Positions 5,674 through 12,421 are shown, counted from the stretch's first letter. The stretch is DNA of 12,421 nucleotides from an uncultured Desulfovibrio sp. (GCA_900555975.1 USNI01000014.1:1-12421); one strand, 5' to 3'. Notes: generated from the sequence alone by a model not told the origin. Numbers and translations: made by a program.

Positions 5674-7005
5674 TCAGACATGTTCCACGTCGTCTCCGAG
5701 ACGACGCACCGCTTCATCATGCCTGCGCTGTACGATGAAGGCAGCCACCGCACTGGTGGCAGCCGCAAGCATGGTGTACAGGCAGACATAGATGGGATCG
5801 CCGTCGGCCACCTTCATGAAGTAGGTACAGAGTCCGGGAACGATGCCCGCCACAAGAAAACCGGGGAACTGATAGACGATGGAAATGCCGGTATAGCGCA
5901 CATCCGCAGGAAAAAGATCGGAGAACAGCGCAGCTTCGGGACCGAACACCCCGGCATAGAATACGCTGAGAGGAACGATGATGGCAAGGCCTATCATGAA
6001 CAGATTGCCGCCGCTCGATTCCATGAGCCAGAAGGAAGGAAAGATGGAAAGACCGCACAGAACGCTGGCGATGCCGTAGACACGTCCACGCCCATAACGG
6101 TCGGCAAGACGACCCGCGACGAGAATGAAAGGACACATGACAAGGGCTGCCACCATGACCATGGCAAGCGCTTCCGTACGCGGGACGCTCACATACTGCA
6201 CAAGATACGTAATGACGAATACGGCAAGGACGTTGAAGAACACGCCGTCAATCCAGCGGGCGCCCACGCCGAGCGCTATGTTGCCGGGATGTTCCCTGCA
6301 GACCTTCACGATAGGCAGCGTCTTCTTCGCCTTTTCCTGACGAGCCTTTTCCTGCGCCTTCTGGAAATCGGGCGTTTCGAGAATGTGCACGCGGACATAA
6401 AGCGCGATGCAGACAAGAATCACGCTCACGAGGAAGGCCAGCCGCCAGCCCCAGGCAAGAAACTGTTCGTCGGTCAGACTCCAGGAAAGCAGCGCAACCA
6501 CACCGGACGACAGACATAATCCCGTGGCCAGGCCCATCTGCGGAATGCTGGCATAAAAAGCCCGTTCCTTCTTGCTGGCATACTCATAGGTCATGAGTAC
6601 GGCGCCTCCCCACTCCCCGCCGAGACCGAGTCCCTGACACAGACGGAGGCTCTGCAGGATGATGGGAGCGGCAATGCCTATCTGCGCATAGGTGGGCACA
6701 AGACCTATGCCTATGGTCGCCAGTCCCATGATGAGCATGGTAAGCACGAGCATGCTCTTGCGTCCCAGCCTGTCGCCGAAATGCCCGAAAACGAATCCGC
6801 CGAAGGGACGTGCCAGATAGCCGATGGCAAAGGTACTGTATGCCAGAAGGGTGCCCATGAAGGGATCTTCCGTGGGAAAATACAGCTTGTTGAAGACGAT
6901 GCCTGCAACAACGCCGTACAGGAAGAAGTCATACCATTCGATGGTGGCCCCGAGCAGGCTGGCCAGCACCACCCTGCGGATCTCCTTTTTGCTGGGCGCG
7001 CTCAT
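5674..7005 (-). CDS. MFS transporter, metabolite:H+ symporter (MHS) family
   Basis: A 443-residue inner-membrane secondary transporter with about 12 membrane segments, a usual length for the family that includes ShiA, KgtP and ProP. Family marks are GATIEWYDFFLYG (19-31), the loop 2-3 motif GHFGDRLGRK (74-83), RLCQGLGLGGEWGGA (121-135), a second-half copy GRLADRYGR (298-306), and FSDLFPADVRYTG (361-373). Known members carry shikimate, 2-oxoglutarate, citrate, proline or betaine with protons; the substrate here cannot be told. I chose ATG 7005 because AGGAG lies six bases upstream. A longer frame from 7047 adds 14 residues without a ribosome binding site. It is first in an operon with the phosphodiesterase and divergent from the second lacI-family gene, its likely regulator. 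Confidence 0.92.
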   Translation of the reverse strand: MSAPSKKEIRRVVLASLLGATIEWYDFFLYGVVAGIVFNKLYFPTEDPFMGTLLAYSTFAIGYLARPFGGFVFGHFGDRLGRKSMLVLTMLIMGLATIGIGLVPTYAQIGIAAPIILQSLRLCQGLGLGGEWGGAVLMTYEYASKKERAFYASIPQMGLATGLCLSSGVVALLSWSLTDEQFLAWGWRLAFLVSVILVCIALYVRVHILETPDFQKAQEKARQEKAKKTLPIVKVCREHPGNIALGVGARWIDGVFFNVLAVFVITYLVQYVSVPRTEALAMVMVAALVMCPFILVAGRLADRYGRGRVYGIASVLCGLSIFPSFWLMESSGGNLFMIGLAIIVPLSVFYAGVFGPEAALFSDLFPADVRYTGISIVYQFPGFLVAGIVPGLCTYFMKVADGDPIYVCLYTMLAAATSAVAAFIVQRRHDEAVRRLGDDVEHV

Positions 7006-7054
7006 AGAAAGCTCCTGGTGAAAGATTAAAGGGGAATTCCGTTTCACAGAGAAT

Positions 7055-7106
7055 TTTATTAAAATTTCAATTATTTTTTAAAAAATATAATTGAAATTTT
7101 AATAAA
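7055..7106. repeat. Long AT inverted repeat, 20-base arms
   Basis: Arms 7055-7074 and 7087-7106 are exact complements (core AAAATTTCAATTAT). Inside, 7076-7079 and 7082-7085 pair again after one mismatch. The repeat is palindromic around 7080/7081 and made almost wholly of A and T, with one C and one G. GGGAAT (7032-7037) and ATTCCC (7108-7113) flank it as an outer, spaced pair. It could be a large operator, a cruciform, or a transcript hairpin in the leader of the transporter mRNA. Confidence 0.75.
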
Positions 7107-7197
7107 TATTCCCGACATCAATGCGTCATTTTTTTTCTTTTATGAGTAATATATTTTTTAATCAAGATAATTCATTATATTTTTCTATTTTTTAAAA

Positions 7198-7247
7198 TTT
7201 AATTTTTAAATTCACATTGTTCGGTATTACATAATTTAAAAATTAAA
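7198..7247. repeat. Second AT inverted repeat, 15-base arms with 20-base spacer
   Basis: TTTAATTTTTAAATT (7198-7212) is exactly complementary to 7233-7247. The 20-base spacer (7213-7232) is the only mixed-composition part of the island. It ends 29 bases before the -35 of the second lacI-family promoter. The spaced arms could hold two bound dimers; alternatively AT bias produced them by chance, although 15 exact pairs at a fixed centre is long for that. Confidence 0.6.
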
Positions 7248-7276
7248 AATTTAACCACCATCGATCAGCCCTTCGT

Positions 7277-7305
7277 TTGACGAAATCCCTGCTTGCCGTT
7301 AGCTT
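7277..7305 (+). promoter_or_regulatory. Sigma-70-type promoter of the second lacI-family gene
   Basis: TTGACG (7277-7282), a 17-base spacer and TAGCTT (7300-7305) precede the ATG at 7324. The layout matches the promoter of the other LacI paralogue, including identical TTTGACGAAA and CCGTTAGC words 10 bases apart. Here TTCGT-TTG-ACGAA (7272-7284) makes a small palindrome over the -35, a possible site for autorepression. The leader carries TGGAG (7311-7315) as ribosome binding site. Confidence 0.65.
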
Positions 7306-7323
7306 TCTCATGGAGCTTCGCCC

Positions 7324-8403
7324 ATGACGACCAAGAAAAGAATCACACTGGAAGACGTCAGCAGAGCCGCCGGAGTATCATTGAGCACCGCGTCCATGAT
7401 ACTCAGCGGACGGCCGGACGTTTCCTTCTCGCAGGATACCGTACGGAATGTACGCCGCACGGCGGATGTTCTTGGATATCATGCGCCCGTCAGGCACAGA
7501 CGCTCCCCCCTATCCTCCAGAAATCTCGTGCTCATCGTCAGTCCCAACGTCGGCAATGCCTATTATGCCAACATGATCCAGGCCATACAGCAGTCGGCCG
7601 CACAGCACGACGTATCCACGCTCATCTTCACGACCTACAGAGATTCAGCAAAAGAAACGGAAATCCTTCAGATGGCTCTTGATATGGGCGCATCCGGCAT
7701 CATTTTCACCATGATGCCCCAGAGCGTGGAGATGCTGGAAAAGGTCAACCACAGTCTTCCCATCGTGGTCATCGGAGACAGAAACACCAGCCTGAACGTA
7801 GACACCGTGGAACTGGACAATTACAGTGCTGGCATGCTCGTCGGCAGGCATATGCTCGATCTCGGCCACAGGCACATTGCCTTCATATCCACGACGCTCA
7901 ACAGTGCCAATGCCATACGCATACGCCGTCTCAACGGTATTCAGGCGGTATACGCCGAAGTGCAGGACGCCTCCGTACAGGTCTTTGCCCGCGATATCAC
8001 CCCTCAGGAGGAACTCAACGACATCGGCATGGAACACAGAACCGGTTATGAGCTCACTCTGGAATGCCTGAAACGCCGTTCCCGCATTTCCGGCATCGTC
8101 GCGGTCAACGACTTCGTCGCCTACGGCGTGCTCGACGCTCTGGAGGAAAAGGGGCTGCGCGTCCCCGAAGACTACAGCGTATGTGGTTTCGACAATCTCT
8201 CCGAATCCAGGTTCTGGAGCATCGGACTCACCTCGGTAGAGCACCACATCGAAGAAAAGGGAAGAAACGCCTTCTCCATGCTTTATGGACGCATGACGGG
8301 GACAGGCACCCCGCACAATATCACCCGCGTGGAATTTTCCCATCATCTGTTGGAAAAACGCACGACTGCTCCGTATGTCCGGCAGAAACATGAGAACGAC
8401 TGA
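7324..8403 (+). CDS. LacI-family transcriptional regulator, second paralogue
   Basis: A 359-residue regulator that aligns with the one at 2893 residue for residue, with long identical blocks such as IFTTYR, VDTVELDNYSAG, LGHRHIAFIS, YGVLDA and VPEDYSVCGF. By eye well over half of positions are identical. The helix-turn-helix (ITLEDVSRAAGVSLSTAS, residues 7-24) keeps Leu20, Ser21 and Met25, so both proteins should prefer similar operators. Ligand-domain differences include GFDN (288-291), with the Asp that contacts sugar in many family members, where the first paralogue has Asn. ATG 7324 has TGGAG eight bases ahead. It is divergent from the MHS transporter-phosphodiesterase operon across the AT-rich island, its most likely target. 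No terminator follows it, so transcription may continue into the genes from 8458. Confidence 0.94.
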   Translation: MTTKKRITLEDVSRAAGVSLSTASMILSGRPDVSFSQDTVRNVRRTADVLGYHAPVRHRRSPLSSRNLVLIVSPNVGNAYYANMIQAIQQSAAQHDVSTLIFTTYRDSAKETEILQMALDMGASGIIFTMMPQSVEMLEKVNHSLPIVVIGDRNTSLNVDTVELDNYSAGMLVGRHMLDLGHRHIAFISTTLNSANAIRIRRLNGIQAVYAEVQDASVQVFARDITPQEELNDIGMEHRTGYELTLECLKRRSRISGIVAVNDFVAYGVLDALEEKGLRVPEDYSVCGFDNLSESRFWSIGLTSVEHHIEEKGRNAFSMLYGRMTGTGTPHNITRVEFSHHLLEKRTTAPYVRQKHEND

Positions 8404-8457
8404 CGCATTTTTTCCGCATCTTTTCTACAGAATGATTCTCTTCCAAGGAAGATCTCC

Positions 8458-8856
8458 ATGAACCACACCGAAAAGAAGGTGCATGCCCTCTACTGGAGTC
8501 AACACCTCAACCGCGCAATAACCTTGCTCCTCTGTCTGGGGGACAGCTTTCTCGACGCCATAGTCCCGATTAAGCTCCATGCCGCCGTCGACATGCACGG
8601 CGCCGGCCTCTTCCGTTCCCATTGCGGACTTGTCGCGCTCATGTTTTCAAGCATCATCGACAGCCGTGACGGACATTCGGACAAAAACATGGCATCTCTC
8701 TGTTCTGTTTTGCCGAAGCCTTCACAAACCGGTTCGGATCTCTGCTCTGCCGGGATATTCGTCCCGACGGCGCTCAGCCTTCCGGCCCAATCCCCTACCG
8801 TACAGACCGTATGTTTTGCGGAAAATTTTCTTCATGCCTCCGGCACCCTTCCCTGA
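8458..8856 (+). CDS. Doubtful hypothetical ORF, 132 aa
   Basis: I do not recognise it. In favour: ATG 8458 has a good ribosome binding site (AAGGAAG, six bases ahead), the frame is open for 132 codons, and its first 75 or so codons use the same C-ending codons as nearby genes. Against: the second half (from about residue 80) is rich in Ser, Pro, Thr and scattered Cys like translated non-coding DNA, and other frames across the same bases are just as open. It may be a truncated or decayed gene, or untranslated leader for the ABC operon. This ORF fills most of the 497 bases between the regulator and the binding-protein gene; I see no RNA motif or terminator there. Confidence 0.33.
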   Translation: MNHTEKKVHALYWSQHLNRAITLLLCLGDSFLDAIVPIKLHAAVDMHGAGLFRSHCGLVALMFSSIIDSRDGHSDKNMASLCSVLPKPSQTGSDLCSAGIFVPTALSLPAQSPTVQTVCFAENFLHASGTLP

Positions 8857-8900
8857 AAACCATGCTGAATACCTTCACATCCAAAGAATAAGAGAACGCC

Positions 8901-9860
8901 ATGCCCATGCTGAACCGTGTTCTTTCCGCTCTTATCCTTCTGTCCGTCATGCTGCTTCATACTCCCTCCCTTGCCGCCGACGTGATGAAAATCGGCGTTC
9001 TGCCCGCAGCAGATTCCCTCATTCTTCACGCCGCCAGAGAAGACGGTGTCTTTTCCTCCCACGGTCTGAACGTGGACATTGTTCCCTTCCAGAGCGCGCT
9101 CGAACTCGGTGCAGCCATGCGGGCCGGCGCTCTGGACGGGCATTTCGGAGACATCATCAATGTTCTTCTGCAGAATGAAAGCGGCGCACCGCAGATGATC
9201 GTGGCCACCACATCCCACTCCGCAGCGAACGCCCGTTTCTTCGGACTTGCCGTCAGTCCGAAATCCTCCACACGGACGCTTGAAGATCTGAAAGGAAAAA
9301 CCTGTTCCATCGGCCGTGCCACCATCGTGGACTTCGTGCTCGACGCCCTGCTCGAAAGGCAGCAGGCCGCAGACCTGCTGGAAAAGAAAGACATCCGGCA
9401 GATTCCCGTGCGCCTTCAGATGCTGCTTGCCGGACAGACGGATTCCGCCCTGCTTCCCGAGCCTCTGCTTTCCCTCGTGGAAGGACAGGGCGCGCATGTT
9501 CTGCTCGATGACAGACAGCTTGACCTGCCTCTGGCCGTCATCGCACTGAGAAAGCCGGAACAGGGCATAGATGCCGCATTCACGGACCGCATCGTACGTT
9601 TTCGTGCGGCTCTTGCCGAAGAAGCCCGACGCATCAACGACAACCCCGAAGTCTACAAGACCATGATGCAGAATCTCGGCCTTCTCTCCAAGCGTGCCGC
9701 CCCGCAGTATACCATGCTTCGCTTCGAAGAGCCTCTCACTCCTCTCGGACTTCCTTCCGAGGAAGATATCCGACACTATGCTTCCTGGATGCAGAAAAAC
9801 AAACTGCTCAGAAAGGGGATTCCCGCAATCTCCGACATAGTCTTTCAGGTCACAGAATGA
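8901..9860 (+). CDS. ABC transporter substrate-binding protein, NitT/TauT type
   Basis: A 319-residue periplasmic binding protein. A signal peptide is clear: positive start, hydrophobic core, cleavage near LAA at residues 24-26. The mature part opens with MKIGVLPAADSLILHAAREDGVF, continues into VDIVPFQSALELGAAMRAGALDGHFGDI and later LEDLKGKTCSIGRATIVDFVLD, the pattern of the NMT1/SsuA-like type II binding proteins. Family members bind sulfonates, nitrate, pyrimidine precursors or other small molecules; the ligand is not readable here. The ATG at 8901 is used with AAGAGAA just upstream; ATG 8907 is possible. It is the first clear gene of a four-gene operon, and its stop overlaps the ATPase start. 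Confidence 0.9.
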   Translation: MPMLNRVLSALILLSVMLLHTPSLAADVMKIGVLPAADSLILHAAREDGVFSSHGLNVDIVPFQSALELGAAMRAGALDGHFGDIINVLLQNESGAPQMIVATTSHSAANARFFGLAVSPKSSTRTLEDLKGKTCSIGRATIVDFVLDALLERQQAADLLEKKDIRQIPVRLQMLLAGQTDSALLPEPLLSLVEGQGAHVLLDDRQLDLPLAVIALRKPEQGIDAAFTDRIVRFRAALAEEARRINDNPEVYKTMMQNLGLLSKRAAPQYTMLRFEEPLTPLGLPSEEDIRHYASWMQKNKLLRKGIPAISDIVFQVTE

Positions 9861-10618
9861 ATCGCAACGGCGAAAGACTGGAAGTTACGGCCCTGGGCAA
9901 ACGCTTCGGGAATCGCGACATTCTTTCCGATCTTTCCTTCGGACTGGATGCCGGCTCCTCCCTGTCCGTCATAGGTCCATCAGGCTGCGGCAAGAGCACG
10001 CTTCTTTCCATGATTGCCGGGCTCACCTGCTCCACCTGTGGGCAGATCCTGCTGCCTCCCGACTGGAAAACGGCCTTCATTCTTCAGGATTATGGTCTTT
10101 TTCCATGGAAAAATGTCCGTGACAATCTGGCGCTCCCTCTCGAACTTTCAGGAAAAGGCCGCAGCGAACGCTTTCGTGCCGTTTCCGACATGCTGAGGGA
10201 ACTGGGCATGCAAGGACTTGAGATGCGCTTTCCCGTCCAGCTTTCCGGCGGCCAGCGTCAGCGCGTGGCCATAGGACGCGCGCTCATTTCCCGTCCGGAT
10301 CTGCTGCTCATGGACGAACCCTTTGCCGCTCTCGACGCCATTACCCGCGAACATCTGCAGAATCTGCTTCTTGCCGTCTGGCAGCGCCGGCGCATGAGTT
10401 TCATTCTGGTTACCCACAATGTGGCGGAGGCAGTATTTCTCGGCCGTTTCATCATGGTGATGGGGGGATCTCCGGCAACAAGAAAACTGTGGATCGACAA
10501 TCCCTGCTTCGGAGACGCATCCTGCCGAGACAGCGACGCCTACTTTTCCGTCATGAGAAAAGTCCACGATGCTCTGGAACTTGCGGAATCTTCCGTTTCC
10601 GTAAAGGATCGTGCATGA
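9857..10618 (+). CDS. ABC transporter ATP-binding protein, NitT/TauT type
   Basis: A 253-residue cytosolic ATPase that powers import by the adjoining permease. All nucleotide-binding motifs are intact: Walker A GPSGCGKST (40-48), Q-loop Gln77 in ILQDYGLFPW, signature LSGGQRQR (129-136), Walker B LLLMDEP (149-155), D-loop ALD (158-160) and switch His187 (VTHN). DYGLFPW is typical of the SsuB/TauB-like group. The loop after Walker A is short (residues 60-75) compared with many relatives. Its ATG overlaps the binding-protein stop as ATGA (9857-9860), and its own stop overlaps the permease start the same way, so the three subunits are translationally coupled. Confidence 0.95.
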   Translation: MNRNGERLEVTALGKRFGNRDILSDLSFGLDAGSSLSVIGPSGCGKSTLLSMIAGLTCSTCGQILLPPDWKTAFILQDYGLFPWKNVRDNLALPLELSGKGRSERFRAVSDMLRELGMQGLEMRFPVQLSGGQRQRVAIGRALISRPDLLLMDEPFAALDAITREHLQNLLLAVWQRRRMSFILVTHNVAEAVFLGRFIMVMGGSPATRKLWIDNPCFGDASCRDSDAYFSVMRKVHDALELAESSVSVKDRA

Positions 10619-11376
10619 AAATTCTCGACATTCTGTTCCGCTACTGCGTCGCTTTTGCCGTACTTCTTATGCTCTGGCAGATCGGAGCATGGACACTCGG
10701 CCCCTATCTCCTTCCGTCTCCTATAGACGTACTCGACGCATGGCTGCATGCCCTGCTGGACCCCGTCATGAGAGGCCACATTCTGAGCAGCAGCTTCCGT
10801 GTCGTCTCGGCCATGGTGCTGGCCTGGATCGTTGCCTTTCCCCTCGGCATACTGCTCGGGTACCGGAGACGCATCGACCGATACATATCGCCCATGGTCT
10901 TTCTGACGTACCCTCTGCCCAAAATCGTGCTGCTGCCCGTTTTTCTCACGCTGTTCGGTCTTGGCGACCTTTCAAAGATTCTGATCATCGCTCTGACAAC
11001 CGGCTATCAGATTCTCGTGGTCACCCGGGACGGCATACGCCAGCTCGATGCCCGTTATCTTGATGCGTTCCGAACCCTGGGAGGCTCGCCGTGCCAGCTT
11101 GTCCGTCATGTGCTCATCCCGGCGGCACTGCCCAACGCCATGACAGCCCTCAAGGTCAGCAGCGGCACGGCCGTGGCGGTGTTGTTCATGGCCGAATCCT
11201 TTGCTACACAGACCGGACTCGGCTTTCTCATCATGGATGCCTGGGGGCGAGGCGATCAGCTGGAAATGTTCTGCGGCATTCTATCCATGAGTCTGCTCGG
11301 ACTTTTAATCTACGAAATCTGTCATATCGCCGAAAGGGTTCTGTGCCGCTGGAAGCGACTCGAAAACAGGAGATGA
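10615..11376 (+). CDS. ABC transporter permease, NitT/TauT type
   Basis: A 253-residue inner-membrane subunit with about six hydrophobic segments (first at 9-28). The EAA-type coupling loop is visible: AFRTLGGSPCQLVRHVLIPAALP (151-173, given here in words as the AFRTLGG start and the LIPAALP end), which contacts the ATPase. LLPSPIDVL (32-40) near the N-terminus is a common mark of SsuC/TauC-like permeases. The true start is ATG 10615, overlapping the ATPase stop (ATGA). A longer frame from 10489 lies inside the ATPase gene and is rejected. The dimer of this protein would form the import channel. The stop at 11374-11376 is three bases before the next gene. Confidence 0.94.
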   Translation: MKILDILFRYCVAFAVLLMLWQIGAWTLGPYLLPSPIDVLDAWLHALLDPVMRGHILSSSFRVVSAMVLAWIVAFPLGILLGYRRRIDRYISPMVFLTYPLPKIVLLPVFLTLFGLGDLSKILIIALTTGYQILVVTRDGIRQLDARYLDAFRTLGGSPCQLVRHVLIPAALPNAMTALKVSSGTAVAVLFMAESFATQTGLGFLIMDAWGRGDQLEMFCGILSMSLLGLLIYEICHIAERVLCRWKRLENRR

Positions 11377-11379
11377 CCC

Positions 11380-12421
11380 ATGCTTCGTTTTGAATCGGAC
11401 TACGGAGAAGGCGCACATCCGCGCATACTGCAACTACTTGCCGCCAGCAATCTCGAACAGACTCCGGGCTACGGGGAAGATCATTACAGCGAAGAGGCCC
11501 GCTCTCTTATCCGCACTGCCTGCCGTGCTCCGGAGGCCGACGTTCATTTTCTTGTCGGCGGCACACAGACGAACTTCATCGTCATAGAGGCGGCCCTGAA
11601 ACCGTGGCAGGGAGTGCTCTGTGCCGACAACGGTCACATCAACGTACACGAAACAGGTGCCGTGGAGGCCACGGGACATAAAGTTCTGGCTCTGCCCGCC
11701 CATGAAGGAAAAATCAACGCCGATCAGATACGTAAGGCGTGTTCCGCCCATTATGCGGATGAATCACACGAACATATGGTACAACCTGGGATGGTGTACC
11801 TTTCTTCTCCTACGGAGTTCGGCACGCTGTACTCCAGGGCAGAAATGACGGACATCAGCCGCGCCTGTCGCGAACTCGGCCTTTTTCTGTACGTGGACGG
11901 AGCTCGTATGGGGTACGGTCTCATGTCCGAAGCAAACGACATGAATCTTGCCGACTACGCAGCACTTTGCGACGTCTTCAGCATCGGCGGCACGAAAGTC
12001 GGCGCTCTTTTCGGGGAAGCCGTCGTCATCGCCTCACCCGCCCTTAAAAAGGATTTTCGTTATCTCATGAAGCAGCGGGGCGCCATGCTTGCAAAGGGCA
12101 GACTGCTGGGACTGCAGTTTCTGGCTCTTTTTCAGGATGATCTGTATTTCCGCATTTCGGCACAGGCCGACGCCCTCGCCATGAAACTGCGCCGCGCCTT
12201 TCTTGAACAGGGCTGGAAGCTGCTCTATGATTCCTTTACAAACCAGCAGTTTCCCATCATTCCAAATAATGTTCTTCAGAGACTGAGCGGTGACTATTCC
12301 TTCAGCTTCTGGCAGAAGATCGACGAAACGCACAGTGCCGTACGATTCTGCACCAGCTGGGCCATTATGGAAGAATCCGTCGACAGACTTATTGCCGATC
12401 TGAGAAAGCCAGAACTGGAAC
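11380..12421 (+). CDS. Threonine-aldolase-like PLP enzyme, 3' end outside window
   Basis: A fold-type I PLP enzyme of the beta-eliminating lyase/threonine aldolase family, which cleaves beta-hydroxy amino acids such as threonine to glycine and an aldehyde. 347 residues are visible and no stop is reached, so the gene is close to the usual full length. Key features are GGTQTN (60-65), the stacking His86 in NGHINVHE, DGAR (173-176, Asp for the PLP ring nitrogen), and SIGGTK with the Schiff-base Lys206. The SxGGTK-x-GALFGE form is typical of the low-specificity bacterial aldolases, though other lyase activities share it. ATG 11380 has AGGAG seven bases upstream, and the gene sits three bases after the permease stop, so it belongs to the ABC operon. 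The imported compound may be its substrate. Confidence 0.9.
   Translation, partial: MLRFESDYGEGAHPRILQLLAASNLEQTPGYGEDHYSEEARSLIRTACRAPEADVHFLVGGTQTNFIVIEAALKPWQGVLCADNGHINVHETGAVEATGHKVLALPAHEGKINADQIRKACSAHYADESHEHMVQPGMVYLSSPTEFGTLYSRAEMTDISRACRELGLFLYVDGARMGYGLMSEANDMNLADYAALCDVFSIGGTKVGALFGEAVVIASPALKKDFRYLMKQRGAMLAKGRLLGLQFLALFQDDLYFRISAQADALAMKLRRAFLEQGWKLLYDSFTNQQFPIIPNNVLQRLSGDYSFSFWQKIDETHSAVRFCTSWAIMEESVDRLIADLRKPELE

Larger units (their letters stand above)
7051..7254. other. Extremely AT-rich control island between divergent genes
   Basis: About 200 bases are nearly all A and T, in a window whose genes are clearly GC-rich. No ORF worth noting lies inside. It separates the MHS transporter (minus) from the second LacI regulator (plus) and contains two long inverted repeats (described separately) plus many A- and T-tracts expected to bend or melt easily. 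Such islands are known binding sites for nucleoid-associated or xenogeneic-silencing proteins. It could equally be a regulator-binding region or a remnant of inserted DNA. Part of it must hold the transporter promoter, but so many TATAAT-like words occur that I cannot choose one. Confidence 0.8.

Noticed and set aside
5680..6519. 279-codon plus-strand open frame inside the MHS transporter gene
   Set aside because: His/Asp/Arg-rich complement of a membrane protein; the minus-strand frame has all family motifs.
7033..7040. GGAATTCC palindrome near the transporter start
   Set aside because: Eight bases only, with no second copy near the other regulator or its presumed targets.
1670..7255. AAATTTAAC shared upstream of the exported phosphoesterase (1670-1678) and at 7247-7255
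   Set aside because: A 9-base AT-rich word is expected by chance against a 200-base AT island, and its flanks and distance to genes differ.
8404..8900. Riboswitch (for example thiamine or S-adenosylmethionine type) ahead of the ABC operon
   Set aside because: I looked for the conserved core words of the common classes and saw none, and no terminator-type hairpin precedes 8901.
8832..9776. 314-codon minus-strand open frame opposite the binding-protein gene
   Set aside because: Antisense shadow of a clear signal-peptide-bearing binding protein in a coupled operon; Gly/His-rich with no domain pattern.

Overview
The window holds about ten intact protein genes, one cut-off tRNA gene and several strong inverted repeats. 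It reads as bacterial chromosome from a Gram-negative organism. There is a twin-arginine exported enzyme, an outer-membrane-type lipoprotein, and an ABC importer with a cleavable periplasmic binding protein. Base composition is moderately GC-rich with frequent GCC/CTC/ATC codons. The general style (compact operons with ATGA start-stop overlaps, solute transporters, LacI regulators) would suit a host-associated Desulfovibrionaceae-like member of the Desulfobacterota. That taxonomic placement is an inference from style and is weak.

Layout. (1) Bases 1-50: 5' half of tRNA-Ala(GGC) on the minus strand, with a recognisable promoter at 63-91. (2) 392-1275: an unrecognised 276-residue protein whose ATG overlaps the stop of a possible 18-codon leader ORF, closed by a perfect 48-base palindrome (1296-1343). 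The palindrome also lies at the end of a probably broken small gene on the minus strand (1327-1598). (3) 1722-2711: a Tat-exported calcineurin-like phosphoesterase with its own terminator. (4) 2893-4586: a LacI-family regulator overlapping a TPR lipoprotein gene. (5) 4587-4797: three hairpins between convergent operons. (6) 7005-4798 on the minus strand: an MHS-type MFS transporter followed by a cytosolic GpdQ/CpdA-like phosphodiesterase. (7) 7006-7323: a divergent control region containing an island of about 200 bases that is almost pure A+T, with two long inverted repeats. (8) 7324-8403: a second LacI regulator, a close paralogue of the first. (9) 8458-8856: a doubtful ORF. (10) 8901-12421: a tightly packed operon of NitT/TauT-type binding protein, ATPase and permease, then a threonine-aldolase-like PLP enzyme cut by the window edge.

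How the parts may work together. The most notable pattern is duplication of a regulatory unit. Two LacI paralogues align without gaps through most of their length. They have the same predicted DNA-reading residues (Leu, Ser, Met) and are transcribed from matching promoters (TTTGACGAAA, 10 bases, CCGTTAGC). Each lies beside a calcineurin-like phosphoesterase: an exported one next to the first, and a cytosolic one co-transcribed with a transporter next to the second. I infer a two-branch phosphodiester or nucleotide-derivative scavenging system with related regulators and different compartments. The ligand is unknown. The downstream ABC-aldolase operon looks like a separate route for importing and cleaving a small beta-hydroxy-amino-acid-like substrate, possibly also under the second LacI. 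These links are hypotheses from gene order, and no function beyond protein family is shown by the sequence.
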